Assembly (NCBI RefSeq): GCF_905163445.1
Contig: NC_053186.1
Coordinates: 1,120,599-1,184,598 of the forward strand
Source: Pararge aegeria
Taxonomy: Eukaryota > Arthropoda > Insecta > Lepidoptera > Nymphalidae
Reading direction: 5' to 3'
DNA length: 64,000 bases
The translations under genes were made by a program, and so were the position numbers. The notes beneath the pieces are model-generated. The model did no database searches. It was not told the DNA's origin and saw nothing but the letters and a program-made list of their open reading frames with translations. This document shows, piece by piece, positions 39,700-49,689 of the stretch (positions are counted from its first letter, which is position 1; every line of letters begins with the position of its first letter).

Positions 39700-39984
39700 A
39701 CTAGTCAACTAGTCGAGTCCTTTCCTTTTATACCCATATTGAAGGTGTTATGAAAAAAAATCTAATTCTCCATATTGTGATGGCCACCATCACGGATTTA
39801 TATAAGGGATTAAAAGATTTTCGTTGTTTTAAATAGTATTCTACAACTCAAGCCCATTTGATACCCATTTTGAGGGAGCTATGATAAAATATGTAGTCCA
39901 CAATTTCTTTTTCTAATTGTATCTGCACACACACTCAGACATGTTAAACTTATAACACCCCGTCATTTTAGCGTGGGGGGCTGA
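39700..39984 (+). repeat. Interspersed repeat G, longest copy
   Basis: ACTAGTCGAGTCCTTTCCTT, TTATACCCATATTGAAGGTG, TATTGTGATGGCCACCATCA, AAGCCCATTTGATACCCAT, CACACACTCAGACATG and AACTTATAACACCCCGTCAT give the family in order, with an internal duplication of the CCCATTTGATACCC block. It ends exactly where the hAT target duplication begins. Confidence 0.65.
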
Positions 39985-39992
39985 AGCACATT

Positions 39993-41606
39993 CAGTGGCG
40001 TGCATCTCATAGATGCAAATAAGCAGTGCATACCCTGACCTCAGGGCCTCTCAGACCATAAGGACGACTTAAAATTTAAAGATTGAAAAAAAATTAAACA
40101 ATTTATAGAAAACTATAAAAGCGCCATCTAGTTAAAACCGGCCGCACTTCTATGTAAATCAATGGACAAGTCCCGTGTCATGGTTTAGAACTAAAATAGA
40201 CAAACTGCATAATATTTCGACTATATTTTAATTTTGAGTTGTAAACAGTATCCCTAAATAAAAAGTAACGCTTTAAATATAATTTAAATCTCATAAAATT
40301 AGCTGGGGTTTTCACGATTAAGTATCCATTGCCGGGCAAATCGTTTATTCGTCGCTCGAATTAATGCGCCGCGCCGCCGCGGTCTCCATAGAAGCACGGC
40401 GATTGAATGCATCTGTCGTTACTTGTGTGAACCAGCACACAAGGAAGTTCTGGTGTGTAGTGATATAATCGCGTGCGTGCTTACACAATATTTGGCTCTT
40501 TCTATGTGTGCGAGTTTTCCAGGTTTCCAGTATAGGGGTTTCGCTTGTGTGCAAATCTTAAAAGCACTGCTTACGGAAATTTGAAATCCAAATGTATGCT
40601 TTGTTTTTTTATAAGCACAAGTAATTTGCTTTGTTTGTTATTGTTTTAAACGGCAATAATTCTTTTTTCTAGTTAAAAAATTTATCAATGAATTTTATTA
40701 CATTCAAGGTCTTTAGAAATTTATAAGTACCTAATTTGTTCAAAAAGTATATTAAAATAACCAAATTAAAAGTTGCCGAATTATGTTAAATAAATTATTA
40801 ACGTATACCAGGTGCCATTGGTAACTGATGAAGTAATATTCTTCAAATGACAACTTTTAATAGCATTTGTGTACTAAGAAAATATTACGGACATATTTTG
40901 ACTACGATATTCTCAGTATCGCTGGCGATCGCTCAGCGCCATTATTGTTTACCTTTTACCTTCTGTCATAACAACTTATATTCACCGAATTAGAATTAAT
41001 TACTGTTTCTTTCGTTTGCTGTACGGTTGTTTGTAAATAGTTACAATTATTATTGTTAACATTGACCTTTGTGACAGTGTACTGTTTGTAAATGATTGTG
41101 AGGAATATTCTTAGTGTAAGAAAGTTCTTATATTCGGCGTGTGATCTGATGGTTCAGTGTGCTTGGAAAATGTAGGTAAGTTTAGAGCTAATTCTTAACT
41201 AACGTTTAATTGAGATTATTCGTAAAGGAAGGAATGCACCTACAAGGAGCGGCACGTAAAAAGAGCTCTGACTGACTTACAGAAACAGGCGAATAGCAGT
41301 GATCAATGTTTTGTTTCATTATTTATTTATAATAATACCTATGTTTGTTTATTGTTTACACTAAAAAACATTATTTAATGTAATTGCCGCAATGGCAGAC
41401 AATTTTAAAAACTCGCTAGTCGGTCGTCTCAGAGCTTACTATACCTACTGGAAATAGGAGATGATGAGAAGATCTACATGGGTATCACAAACAATGTTAG
41501 GTTAGGTACCTACTCACAAATAAATTATACAGTAACATCAAAATAGCATGTTCAGTACCTATTTTTTTTATGCATACCCTTACCGAAAACCCTATGCACG
41601 CCACTG
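39993..41606. mobile_element. hAT-type element (family T) of 1,614 bp with unrelated cargo
   Basis: The termini are CAGTGGCGTGCAT at 39993 and ATGCACGCCACTG ending 41606 (reading ATGCACG, CCACTG). The flanks are an exact 8-bp direct repeat, AGCACATT, at 39985-39992 and 41607-41614. Subterminal GCATACCCT motifs near both ends are shared with the short MITEs. There is no ORF long enough for a transposase, so it is non-autonomous. The interior is unlike the MITEs. It holds a CpG-rich block (40340-40560), TCTCAGTATCG (an initiator match near 40915) and a strong splice-donor match TGTAG|GTAAGT at 41175/41176. It may carry captured host sequence. Confidence 0.88.
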
Positions 41607-41614
41607 AGCACATT

Positions 41615-42080
41615 CCTCTCGTCTTGCGTAGTACAAAAAAAATCGTAGCAGTCAGTTTTGTATCTCCATGACGTGAGGAGGACAACGCATGGAAACGCGC
41701 TAAGCGTAATTCCAGACTATAACATTTCAAAATTCAATTTAATATTTCACATATTAACGTGCAAATTATCTATACTTGAATTAAACTTCACGGTTGGTTT
41801 AAGATACTGATCGTCCGTTATAAAGTCAGTACAAGTTAGCATGTCCATAAGCATGTTAACTTTATTGTAAAACATTAGTTATTTTCTTTATAAAAACTTC
41901 CAGGTTCTATGAACAAGGGTTTTCCTGCTCTACTTCTATTTAGTTTCATTATAAATCTTACTTATTGCATTAAAGTACAGTCCATTCACAGTTATTTTAC
42001 TTTCCACAATTAAAGTCATTCAAACATTAGTTTAATAAGTCAAAGTAATGTTGCTATGGCGTTTATTATAGTTTTTCTTT
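41615..42080. other. Unassigned spacer
   Basis: The 77-codon minus frame at 41497-41730 crosses the hAT end and is chance. Nothing else is recognised. Confidence 0.4.
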
Positions 42081-42081
42081 A

Positions 42082-42188
42082 AGTAATTAAAATATCACTT
42101 GTTTCAATGGTGAAGGAAAACATCATAAGGAAACCTGCATGCCTGAGAGCTCTGCATAATGTTCTCAAATGTTTGTGGAGTCTACCAT
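42082..42188 (+). repeat. SINE-A body fragment
   Basis: AAGTAATTAAAATATCACTT, GTTTCAATGGTGAAGGAAAA, GGAAACCTGCATGCCTGAGA and AATGTTTGTGGAGTC follow the SINE-A order. Confidence 0.8.
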
Positions 42189-42424
42189 TGTTGTGGGTTA
42201 ATATAGTAATTCTATAGTGTTTTAATCAATTTATTTAATAACTTTAATTGGGCTTAGTCCGTTCTAGTTAAATAACAATAAATAAATGAATACTTAATAA
42301 ATAAATTACGCTAACCTTACAGCTAGAGGTACGGACTTTGAACTTGACTTTAAACAGACTGTAGTGAATTTTGATCAAATACTTTTCTTCACTTGACTTT
42401 CGTTTTCTTTTTAGTTTTCCTAAT

Positions 42425-42500
42425 CCTAAGGTTGCCTGGCAGCGATCGCTTCTTAGCGGCGCCTTTTGTATTCTAGTAGAATGCAAAAGGCGCCCTTGAG
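42425..42500. repeat. Inverted repeat, ~16-bp arms
   Basis: GGCGCCTTTTGTATTC at 42458-42473 faces GAATGCAAAAGGCGCC at 42479-42494: 16-bp arms with one mismatch around a 5-nt loop. It includes CAGCGATCGCTTCTTAGCG, which I associate with a dispersed lepidopteran repeat but cannot classify. Confidence 0.65.
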
Positions 42501-43528
42501 GTTCATTTATGTTTCCTTAACTTATTGTGGAGTAAAAATAAAATAAATAAATTAAAACTTAAATGGTCGTACATATTTAAGTAGTAATAAATAAGGCAAA
42601 GCGGGAGTAGGTCCTCAGGACGGGCATTTACGATTGGCAATGTTTACGTGATTGGAGGTTTCAAATAGTTGGTGACTAAATGTCCAAGAGCAACATATAT
42701 TATTCGCCCCATTTGTTTAATTGATTGCAAAACTATCTTTACTTAACATCATAGGTTTGTATCATAGGCACTTTCAGTACGATTGAAAGAACTTTACGTT
42801 TGGCACCTGACTCATTGATTGTAGGCTAGAAAGCAATACGCTGCGTCCCGTAATTTACACCTTCGAAGCCGCAGTGCACATATCGTTTGGAAATAAAACT
42901 GGGCCTGGTAGTTTCTGCAATAATTAGGTTCTAGGTTCTTTTAAGATATTAAAACCTGTTATAACCAATACGGTGCAGACGAAATTGCGCGGTTAAGCTA
43001 GTAACTAGGCATCATGAGTGCTAAATCGCTTGGCAGAACTTGTTTTTAAGACGGTGCCAAGTAAAATGTAGAAACTGGATCATTCCTTTCGTCTATTTAA
43101 AGAAGTATATGATCTAGATCGGGTAATTTTCTACATTTTACTTGGTCTTAAAAATGTTGTAGAAATTATTTATTTCTTGCTTTTAGTTGCATAACAAAGT
43201 CGGTCCTTTTTTCACAAAAAAATTTTGGTTTAACAAAACAGAAGCAACAAGTAGGTATGCACACAATTATAATTTGTTTGTATCGCATCCGTTCAGCTGC
43301 TAGCTCATTTGAATAAGCGTATTGCCCGCCGGTTACAAACTGTGCCCGGGTGACTTAGGGGGGACATTACTGTAGTAAATAAATAAATATTTCTCCGCCA
43401 TGAGCAGTGAACTCGCGGACCATTATCAGACCTTACCAGACCTCAACCCGAGACTAACAACAAAGTTAATGCAACAACCGGTTTAAACTAAGGACATTTG
43501 TTGATAGGACTTGGCCGACTGCTGTGCG
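42501..43528. other. Unassigned region
   Basis: There is no gene. The word GTAAAATGTAGAAA near 43060-43075 recurs inverted as TTTTCTACATTTTAC near 43128-43142, so a decayed inverted repeat may span 43035-43150. Confidence 0.4.
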
Positions 43529-43529
43529 T

Positions 43530-43652
43530 ATTATGATGACTGATGAATATTTTTTAAAATAATATACAGAAATGCATATGAAATACAGATAAACACCCAG
43601 GCACTGAAAACTATACAAGTTAGTCACACGAACATTTTCCAGTTTTGGGAAC
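43530..43652 (-). repeat. SINE-B body fragment
   Basis: TGATGACTGATGAATATTTT, AAACACCCAGGCACTGAAAA and CGAACATTTTCCAGTTTTGG are the complement of the SINE-B body. The head is cut at the junction with a LINE B copy. Confidence 0.75.
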
Positions 43653-43656
43653 TCTC

Positions 43657-43986
43657 AGCCATCTTTGAGATGTCTCTCAATAAGTTCAGAGTTTATATAA
43701 AACGTAAGGTTCAAGAAAAATCTTATCAAAATGTTAAGGATTACTTAAACGACATAAAAGCTTGGAGAGCTAACTTCACAGCTTATGTTAATTGACTGTT
43801 ATATGGTGATAACAAAAACATTACCCGGCAGTTTGTTGAGTCTTCTTAGACCAGGGCGCGTTTGGAACCCTCGTAGCTTTAGGTTTGAGTTGGCGAACGA
43901 AGTTATCACCAGCCCCTTACAATTATGTAAACATATATGTATGAACGCTTCATAAGTGCCCGTATGAATAAAGAATTTTTGAATTT
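43657..43986 (+). pseudogene. LINE family B 3' end
   Basis: The ORF tail reads FEMSLNKFRVYIKRKVQEKS, YQNVKDYLNDIKAWRANFTA and stops after YVN. The family B UTR follows (GGTGATAACAAAAACATTAC, AGACCAGGGCGCGTTTGG, GAACGCTTCATAAGTGCC). The tail faces another family B tail in opposite orientation 21 bases away. Confidence 0.82.
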
Positions 43987-44007
43987 ATAAAATGGTTAAT
44001 TCCTCCA

Positions 44008-44205
44008 AGTTCAAATTCAAATTCAAAAATGTTTTATTCATGTAGATCTTATTGCAGGTACCTATGAAGCGTTCAAACATTTAACATGTTACACTTATGT
44101 TAGTGATGGTGATAACTGCATTCGTTAACTTAAAACTAAAACTAGGAGGGTTCCAAACGCGCCCTGGTCTAAGAAGAGCCCACAACAAACTTAGCCAAGT
44201 TTAGG
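44008..44205 (-). repeat. LINE family B 3' UTR, inverted relative to its neighbour
   Basis: TTCAAATTCAAATTCAAAAA, TGTAGATCTTATTGCAGG, TATGAAGCGTTCAAAC, GGAGGGTTCCAAACGCGCCC and CCACAACAAACTTAGCC are the complement of the family B UTR. No ORF tail. Confidence 0.8.
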
Positions 44206-44935
44206 TAAAAACACTAATACGAATTATAAAAATTCGTTAAAATAAATATACAGTTAGTTTTTAGGGTTAGGCTTGGATAAGTAAATAAATAAAAGGAGAA
44301 ATAGGCGATAGATATTAAGGTTGCTTGTAATTATCAATATAAATAGTAAATTAGTATATCCACCATAATCCAACCAACACGTCTCATCCAAGAAGTGAAT
44401 CTGTATAAAATACCAATTATTTATTTGCCCTGAGAATATCTTATTCTTTCCATTATTTGTATGCAAATATTATTTGTGATTCGCCCCTTCGACTCGTAAT
44501 TATTTCGCCCCGAACTCGGGGAGGGAAGTTAGTTTTTTTTTTATTATTTGGCTTATTTTTATGTATGTTTTAAGAAGTCATTTTATAGCCAAATATTTTT
44601 TAAGCTATGTTTTTCCAATAACCTAACAGCTAAGGCATAAAGTTGACCTTCTTTTAAATGCTACACGCGAAATTCATTTTTATTTCTTAGGTAATTACAG
44701 GTTTCAATTTTGGTATTTAAACTATTGACCAAAAACAATATAGAATTAGGCACTTTTCACAATATCTAGTCACAAACATAGTCAGTCACAGTGTCTCTTT
44801 GGCATCGTAGCGGCCGTACGGATAAATAGTTTGACGTATTGAACTTGAAAAATTAAGGTCTCTCATACCAACTTTAATTCTCTATTACAACCTTACTGTT
44901 TCCAAAAATTGTGAAACACATGTTTCTTATTTTAA
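44206..44935. other. Unassigned AT-rich region
   Basis: No gene or repeat recognised. A GC-richer blip (CGCCCCGAACTCGGGGAGGG near 44508) contains a short hairpin, CCCCGA...TCGGGG. Confidence 0.4.
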
Positions 44936-44939
44936 AATT

Positions 44940-45115
44940 CTTAGTAGTTTCCCTACCACCGGTTGGGAAAGCAAATTCAATCGAGAAGAAGCTGGCAAGA
45001 AACTCAGCAGTTTCTCTTTTCTTACATCAACATTTACAATCGTTTTTTTTTCTTGCACGAGTTGCGAGCGTGGCTGACTGCTTCCAAACTACCTTGTAAA
45101 TAAGAAATTGTTGCA
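44940..45115 (-). pseudogene. LINE family A 3' end
   Basis: The complement reads the ORF tail remnant (near 45050-45110), CTGCTGAGTTTCTTGCCAGC, TTCTTCTCGATTGAATTTG and ACCGGTGGTAGGGAAAC. The outer tail is missing at 44940. Confidence 0.7.
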
Positions 45116-45243
45116 AAAGCGCAAAAACCTTTACAGTTTTATGGATATACTTAAAAATTACAGAGTTTCTTACAATATTTCGCTCTTGTCCCCAGGGTTA
45201 ACTACTTATAGGTAGAAAAAAAATCCTTTCTTAGAACACCTTT

Positions 45244-45360
45244 ATCATCATCATCAATATCAACCAATTACCGGGACTTTACAGGGCACGGGTCTCCTCC
45301 CAAAATGAGGCCGTAGTCCACCATGCTAGCCCAGTGCGGATTGGCCCACACGCCTTTCAA
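45244..45360 (-). repeat. SINE-A 3' half
   Basis: (TCA)n, ACCGGGACTTTACAGGGCAC, GGGTCTCCTCCCAAAATGAG, GCCGTAGTCCACCATGCTAG and CCAGTGCGGATTGG are the complement of the SINE-A 3' half. Family A LINE tail repeats follow at once. Confidence 0.85.
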
Positions 45361-45361
45361 A

Positions 45362-46200
45362 TTAAAAATTCAAATTCAAAATTCAAATTCAAAATTCAAA
45401 TTCAAAATTCAAAATTCAAATTCAAAATTCAAAATTCATTTATTTCAAGTAGGCCTAATTTATAAGCACTTTTGAAACGTCAAGTCAGTCTGTTTGTAGT
45501 GACTCTACCACCGGTTCGGTAGGCAATATACTCAGATTGTTCTTTTCCAACATCATTTTATAGTTAACCAACCTTTAGAATTTTTCTGTTCTGTGGGAGA
45601 TAAGAGTGGCCTGCTTCCAAGCAGCCTTGTCGTTAAGGAATGCATCAATCGTGTAGTAACCACGGTTTGTAAAATGCTTTTTAATAAATTTTTTAAACTT
45701 AGGTAAAGGTAGATCTAATATTACTTTCGGTATCATGTTATAAAAGCATATACTTCCCAACGTCCCATCCCCACACAATATTTCTGTACTTTTCTAAGAC
45801 GATATGCAGATATCACTAATTTATTATGTCCTAGTAAGTCGACTGTTTATATCGACTTTTTGTTTTTAATTACTTATTTTTTGTTTAATATAGATTATAT
45901 TATTATAAATATATTGCGAGGCTACTGTAAGTATACCTATTTCTTTAAATTTGGCATGAAGGGATTCGCGTGATCTAAGTTTATATATCGACCGCACAGC
46001 TCTTTTTGTAGTATAGTTTCTATATCAGCAGCTCTGCCCCATAACAAGATCCCATACGACATTACACTATGGAAGTATGCAAAATAAACAAGCCTAGCAG
46101 TTTCAACATCTGTTAACTGTCTAATTTTTCTGACAGCATAAGCAGCTGAGCTGAGCTTACCCGCTAGTGTCTCGATAATATGGGCACCCCACTGTGAGAA
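45362..46200 (-). pseudogene. LINE family A, longest copy (5'-truncated RT)
   Basis: Minus strand. The 5' part reads SQWGAHIIETLAGKLSSAAY, AVRKIRQLTDVETARLVYFA, YFHSVMSYGILLWGRAADIE, then degenerates. EIGILTVASQYIYNNIIY is readable in another frame near 45870-45940. The C terminus reads FYNMIPKVILDLPLPKFKKF, IKKHFTNRGYYTIDAFLNDK and AAWKQATL (45575-45740). The LSSAAYAVRKIRQLTD and YFHSxMSYGxLLWG blocks are typical of Jockey-clade ORF2 after the polymerase core. The tail is an expanded AATTCAAA array (45362-45436). Several frameshifts and stops make it a pseudogene. Confidence 0.88.
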
Positions 46201-46282
46201 CTTTGAGAGCATTATGCAGAATTCTCAGGCATGCAGGTTTCCTCACGATGTTTTCCTGATATTGAAGTAAGTACTTAAAAAT
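46196..46282 (-). repeat. SINE-A body fragment abutting the LINE
   Basis: TTTGAGAGCATTATGCAGAA, TTCTCAGGCATGCAGGTTTC and CTCACGATGTTTTCCTGA are the complement of the SINE-A body. It begins where LINE homology stops. Confidence 0.8.
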
Positions 46283-46429
46283 TTAATTTTTTTTTTTTTT
46301 TTTTCCAATAAATATTTGTATTTCTTTTAACTCTAAAATATAATATTTATTAATACATAACTATAACCTAAAATAAACTATTTAAAAACTAAATAAAATC
46401 TAAAACGTCCTCGAAACCACCGCAGCGAG

Positions 46430-46772
46430 GTAAGTAAGTGATATTTATTTACTTAAAATGCACATAACTTTAACAAAAGTTAGATTTACATTTTTAGATG
46501 TAATGGTAACCACATTACGGGTAATGTACGTAACATTACCCGTAATGTGGAGACTTAAAGCCGTAGTCCACCCCGCTTGTCGTATGCGGATTGGTCACAT
46601 ATATTTATAAACAACTCTCAGCCATGCAGGTTTTCTCACGATGTTTTCCTTCAATGTTAAAGCAAGTGATATTAATTGCTATTAGAAAAGTTACAGGTGC
46701 GTGTTGGGATTAGAACTCGACCCCCCGAAAGTGAAACCGAAGCTCTTACAACCAGGCTATCACCGCTTCTTT
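46430..46772 (-). repeat. SINE-A subfamily with palindromic 3' end
   Basis: Bases 46430-46495 are a SINE-A body piece. From 46510 a second copy runs GGAGACTTAAAGCCGTAGTC, CACCCCGCTTGTCGTATGCG, CTCTCAGCCATGCAGG, TTGGGATTAGAACTCGACCC (mutated B box) to CAGGCTATCACCGCTTC (A box complement TAGCCTGG). Its 3' end is a hairpin, 46510-46527 against 46533-46550 (18-bp perfect arms, loop ACGTA). The same hairpin arm, CCACATTACGGGTAATGTAC, ends the copy at 49552-49685. Confidence 0.8.
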
Positions 46773-46774
46773 GC

Positions 46775-47600
46775 TTATAAAATAATTTAAAATTGCATTA
46801 CTTAAAAAAGAGCTTTAGCCCTTGTCAGTATACTATTTGGCAAACCTGCTATTTACAGAGCAATGAGAAAACACATGCCTCCCAGTGCTGCATAAATGGA
46901 TTTTCTTGTTTTTCCGATAGTGTTTTCAGAACACTGTTGAATCTTCCGCGCATTCTTATTTACTTATTTATTTATTTTACTGTACAGGAAAACTTACAGC
47001 TAATAACAGAAAATAAAAAAAATGGAAGTAAAGTAATCAAGTATAGCCAATTAGAAGTTTTCACAGATAGAATTTACATAGTAAGAAAGGAGAATGCTCA
47101 CACGGGAAGTATAGTTAAAAGATTTATGAAAAGTGTAGTCTAAAAATAGGAGTGACCAACACTGAAAAGTTATAGCTACTTAAAATATTGTGAGAGTACT
47201 TAAAATTATTGATTATTGAAATTAATGATTTCTGCTCAACATTGATGCTGTTCTTTTTATCATAATACGGAATGCCATAGAAATCTTTTGTTCGAGCGAA
47301 CATCAGAGATGCACTGAAACGCGGTAACCCCATCAACACTCTGAAATCATTTTTAATACTGGCTGGATGGTGGTCATATGAAGCTCTGTCATAAAAAAAA
47401 ACTATACCGAGAAAAGTTATAGGCTTCTATTCCTCAAAACTGAAGCCTACAAAAAAACCAACTCGGTAAGTGAAGTATTTCGCTCGTCATCGTGACCAAA
47501 AGATGTGGAATCCGCACATACAGACTCACGGACGTCCAAACCAGAACTTTTTTTAACAATTTTTTTAAATAGTTTAAATAATAAAAATAAAAAAAAATAA
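46775..47600. other. Unassigned region with a 116-codon open frame
   Basis: The plus frame 46793-47143 reads MHYLKKSFSPCQYTIWQTCY at its start and VQENLQLITENKKNGSKVIK in its second half. I recognise no domain. Low-complexity LIYLFIYF in the middle corresponds to a TATTTATTTATTT tract, so the frame likely crosses a repeat tail. Not called as a gene. Confidence 0.35.
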
Positions 47601-47604
47601 AAAA

Positions 47605-48056
47605 AATATTATAAACGTGAATGTAACTTTGTTTGTTACGCTTTCACGCAAAAACTACTGAACCGATCATCATGAAATTTTGGAAACATATTCTTGGAGG
47701 TAATACAAGTAATATAGGATACTTTTTATCCCGAAATTAAGCTCAGTTCCTTTTGGGAGGGGGGATGAAAAAGTTTGACGATTTTACACAAGGACTATAT
47801 AAAAAATGATAGAAATGTTCTTCGTTAATCTTTAGCATATAAATCAACTTACAATGCGATTTCGATTTGTCCTATAACTATTACTATTTTTTGTAAGTGA
47901 TAGGAGGAGGTCAGACAGTTCTTTTCAGAAATTGTTTTTTTTTTTTATATAAGAATCCACAACTTAAAAATTTCAATACAACTACACCTAAATTTAGTGT
48001 CCATGTGTCTCAAAAAAACAAAAACAAATGCAGACGAAGTCGCGGGCAACAGCTAA
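47605..48056 (+). mobile_element. Helitron (first of two adjacent ends)
   Basis: ATATTATAAACGTGAATGTA, GTTACGCTTTCACGCAAAAA and CTACTGAACCGATCATCATG give the left end and body. GCAGACGAAGTCGCGGGCAA then CAGCTAA (48053-48056) give a right end of the CTRR type. The 300-bp Helitron at 230-529 has the same right end with CTAG. Confidence 0.65.
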
Positions 48057-48151
48057 ATAATAAAAAGAGATTTAAAAATATCATGAGAGTTAAAAATAGT
48101 GTTTTTTCTCAACATTTGTCTATTTATTGTATGTTTAAACGAGCAATTCTT

Positions 48152-48188
48152 GTATATATATATAGATATATATATATATATATATATA
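48152..48188. repeat. (TA)n microsatellite
   Basis: A nearly pure TA run of about 37 bases with one interrupting G. Confidence 0.9.
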
Positions 48189-48189
48189 A

Positions 48190-48516
48190 TTGGACTCTCG
48201 GAATCGGCTCCAACGATTTTCATGAAATTTAATATACAGGGGGTTTCGGAGGCGATAAATCGATCCAGCTAGGATTCATTTTTAGAAAATGACAAATGAC
48301 ATTTTTCATTGGAAGAAAAATAACAAAAAGGTGGCGTTTGGGTAGTCCCAATTTAAACTGAAAAATATGACTTCCTGACATCTATTGGCGAATAATAATA
48401 CTGTTTTTTTTAAATTGTGAAACTTTTTATCAAAAATCTCATCTATGGCTATAGGTGAGATGTAGCAGTACGCTGCATTCGAAATTTACGCGGGCGAAGC
48501 CGCAGGGCATATCTAG
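48190..48516 (+). mobile_element. Helitron right part
   Basis: GGACTCTCGGAATCGGCTCC, AACGATTTTCATGAAATTTA and GATGTAGCAGTACGCTGC lead to CGGGCGAAGCCGCAGGGCAT and ATCTAG|T (CTAG 48513-48516). It is the same end type as 4795-5012. It lies in tandem with, and downstream of, the CTAA end at 48056. Confidence 0.75.
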
Positions 48517-48519
48517 TAT

Positions 48520-49090
48520 TCACTTATACAAGCAATACAGAATAAAAAAAGTGACATTTTAAGTTGGAGAATCACTCGGTGTGCGTAAACTGACAGTAAT
48601 ACCCACCTCAACGCTTCGCTTATGAGGCGTGCAAAAGTTTCAGTCAGGACAAAGCCTTTTAAAGGTAGTTATAGATAAGTTACATCTCATTACAAATTCC
48701 ATCGAACGAAATGAGCAACTTCCTTGGGTTTTATAATAAAAATAAAGAATATCTCCTCCGCAATGTTAGTGAAATATTCATATTACTGCGCCTGAAGGCT
48801 GAAGGCTGTAAGTATTGATTTTTCAGTGCTTGCAGACAATTGGCTTGGCCGAGTGACGCCCACACAGAAATACAACGATGGATGTTGAGCAGTCTGCACT
48901 TTTTGATATTGGGATGTGGCATATGTTGATTTATAACGCTGATCTAGTGGTTAGGATTTTTTCGTGCGATTCCCATTCTACATTTTTCTAATTTTCTTAT
49001 AATAAAAAATAAAAATTTATTATATTAATAAAATTTATTTATTTCAGGCGTTACCCATAAACATCAAACATTGTATGTATATCATTATTA
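48520..49090. other. Unassigned spacer
   Basis: No gene. The 63-codon minus frame at 48731-48922 has no motif. Confidence 0.4.
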
Positions 49091-49095
49091 TAATA

Positions 49096-49510
49096 ATTTA
49101 TATTAATTTACTGTGAGATGGTGATAACAAAAAAGCTAGACTAAGCTAAGCTAAGCTTTGAGATGTCTCTCAATTAGTTCAAAGTTTATATAAAACGTAA
49201 GCTTACAGAAAAATCCTATTACAACGTTAAGGATTACTTAAACGATAGAAAATCTTGGGTGTGAATTGCTCCAACTTCATAACTTAATATTAATTTACTG
49301 TGAGATGGTGATAACAAAAAAACATCACCCGGCTAAGTTTTTTGTGGGCTCTTCTTAGACCAGGGCGCGTTTGGAACCCTCGTAGTTTAAGGTTTAAGTT
49401 GGCAAACGAAGTTATCACCATCCCCTTACGATTAAGTAAATATATATGTATGAACGCTTCATAAGTGCCTTTGATAGGCTTACATGAATAAGATTTTTTT
49501 AATTTTGAAT
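49096..49510 (+). pseudogene. LINE family B 3' end with duplicated UTR segment
   Basis: Bases 49102-49135 (TATTAATTTACTGTGAGATG, GTGATAACAAAAAA) belong to the 3' UTR but lie upstream of the ORF tail (FEMSLN.FKVYIKRKLTEKSY, YNVKDYLNDRKSWV near 49160-49260). The same UTR segment occurs in its normal place at 49288-49321. The rest of the UTR is standard. A GCTAAGCTAAGCTAAGCTTT run marks the junction at about 49143. Confidence 0.8.
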
Positions 49511-49551
49511 TTTAATTTTAATTTCAATATAATATATATATGACTTGCTTT

Positions 49552-49685
49552 AACGGTTAAGGAAAACATCGAGAGGAAACAAGCACGCCTGAGAGTTGTT
49601 TTTAAATATATGTGACCAATCCGCACACGACAAGCGGGGTGGACTGCGGCTTTAAGTCTCCACATTACGGGTAATGTACGTAATC
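49552..49685 (+). repeat. SINE-A subfamily copy, 3' half
   Basis: GACTTGCTTTAACGGTTAAG, CACGCCTGAGAGTTG, GTGACCAATCCGCACACGAC and AAGCGGGGTGGACTGCGGCT end with CCACATTACGGGTAATGTAC, the same novel 3' end as 46510-46550. This defines a SINE-A subfamily. Confidence 0.8.
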
Positions 49686-49689
49686 TAAA

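Noticed and set aside
45362..45436. Regular AATTCAAA repeats as a possible CRISPR-like or satellite array
   Set aside because: They are the expanded tail of LINE family A. There are no spacers, and CRISPR arrays do not occur in such genomes.
46793..47143. 116-codon open frame, one of the longest in the window
   Set aside because: Its middle is translated TATTT repeats, no motif is visible, and it follows directly on a SINE. Likely chance read-through of repeat tails.
47897..48232. 111-codon open frame
   Set aside because: It lies across the Helitron right end and the (TA)n microsatellite (poly-Tyr/Ile stretch).
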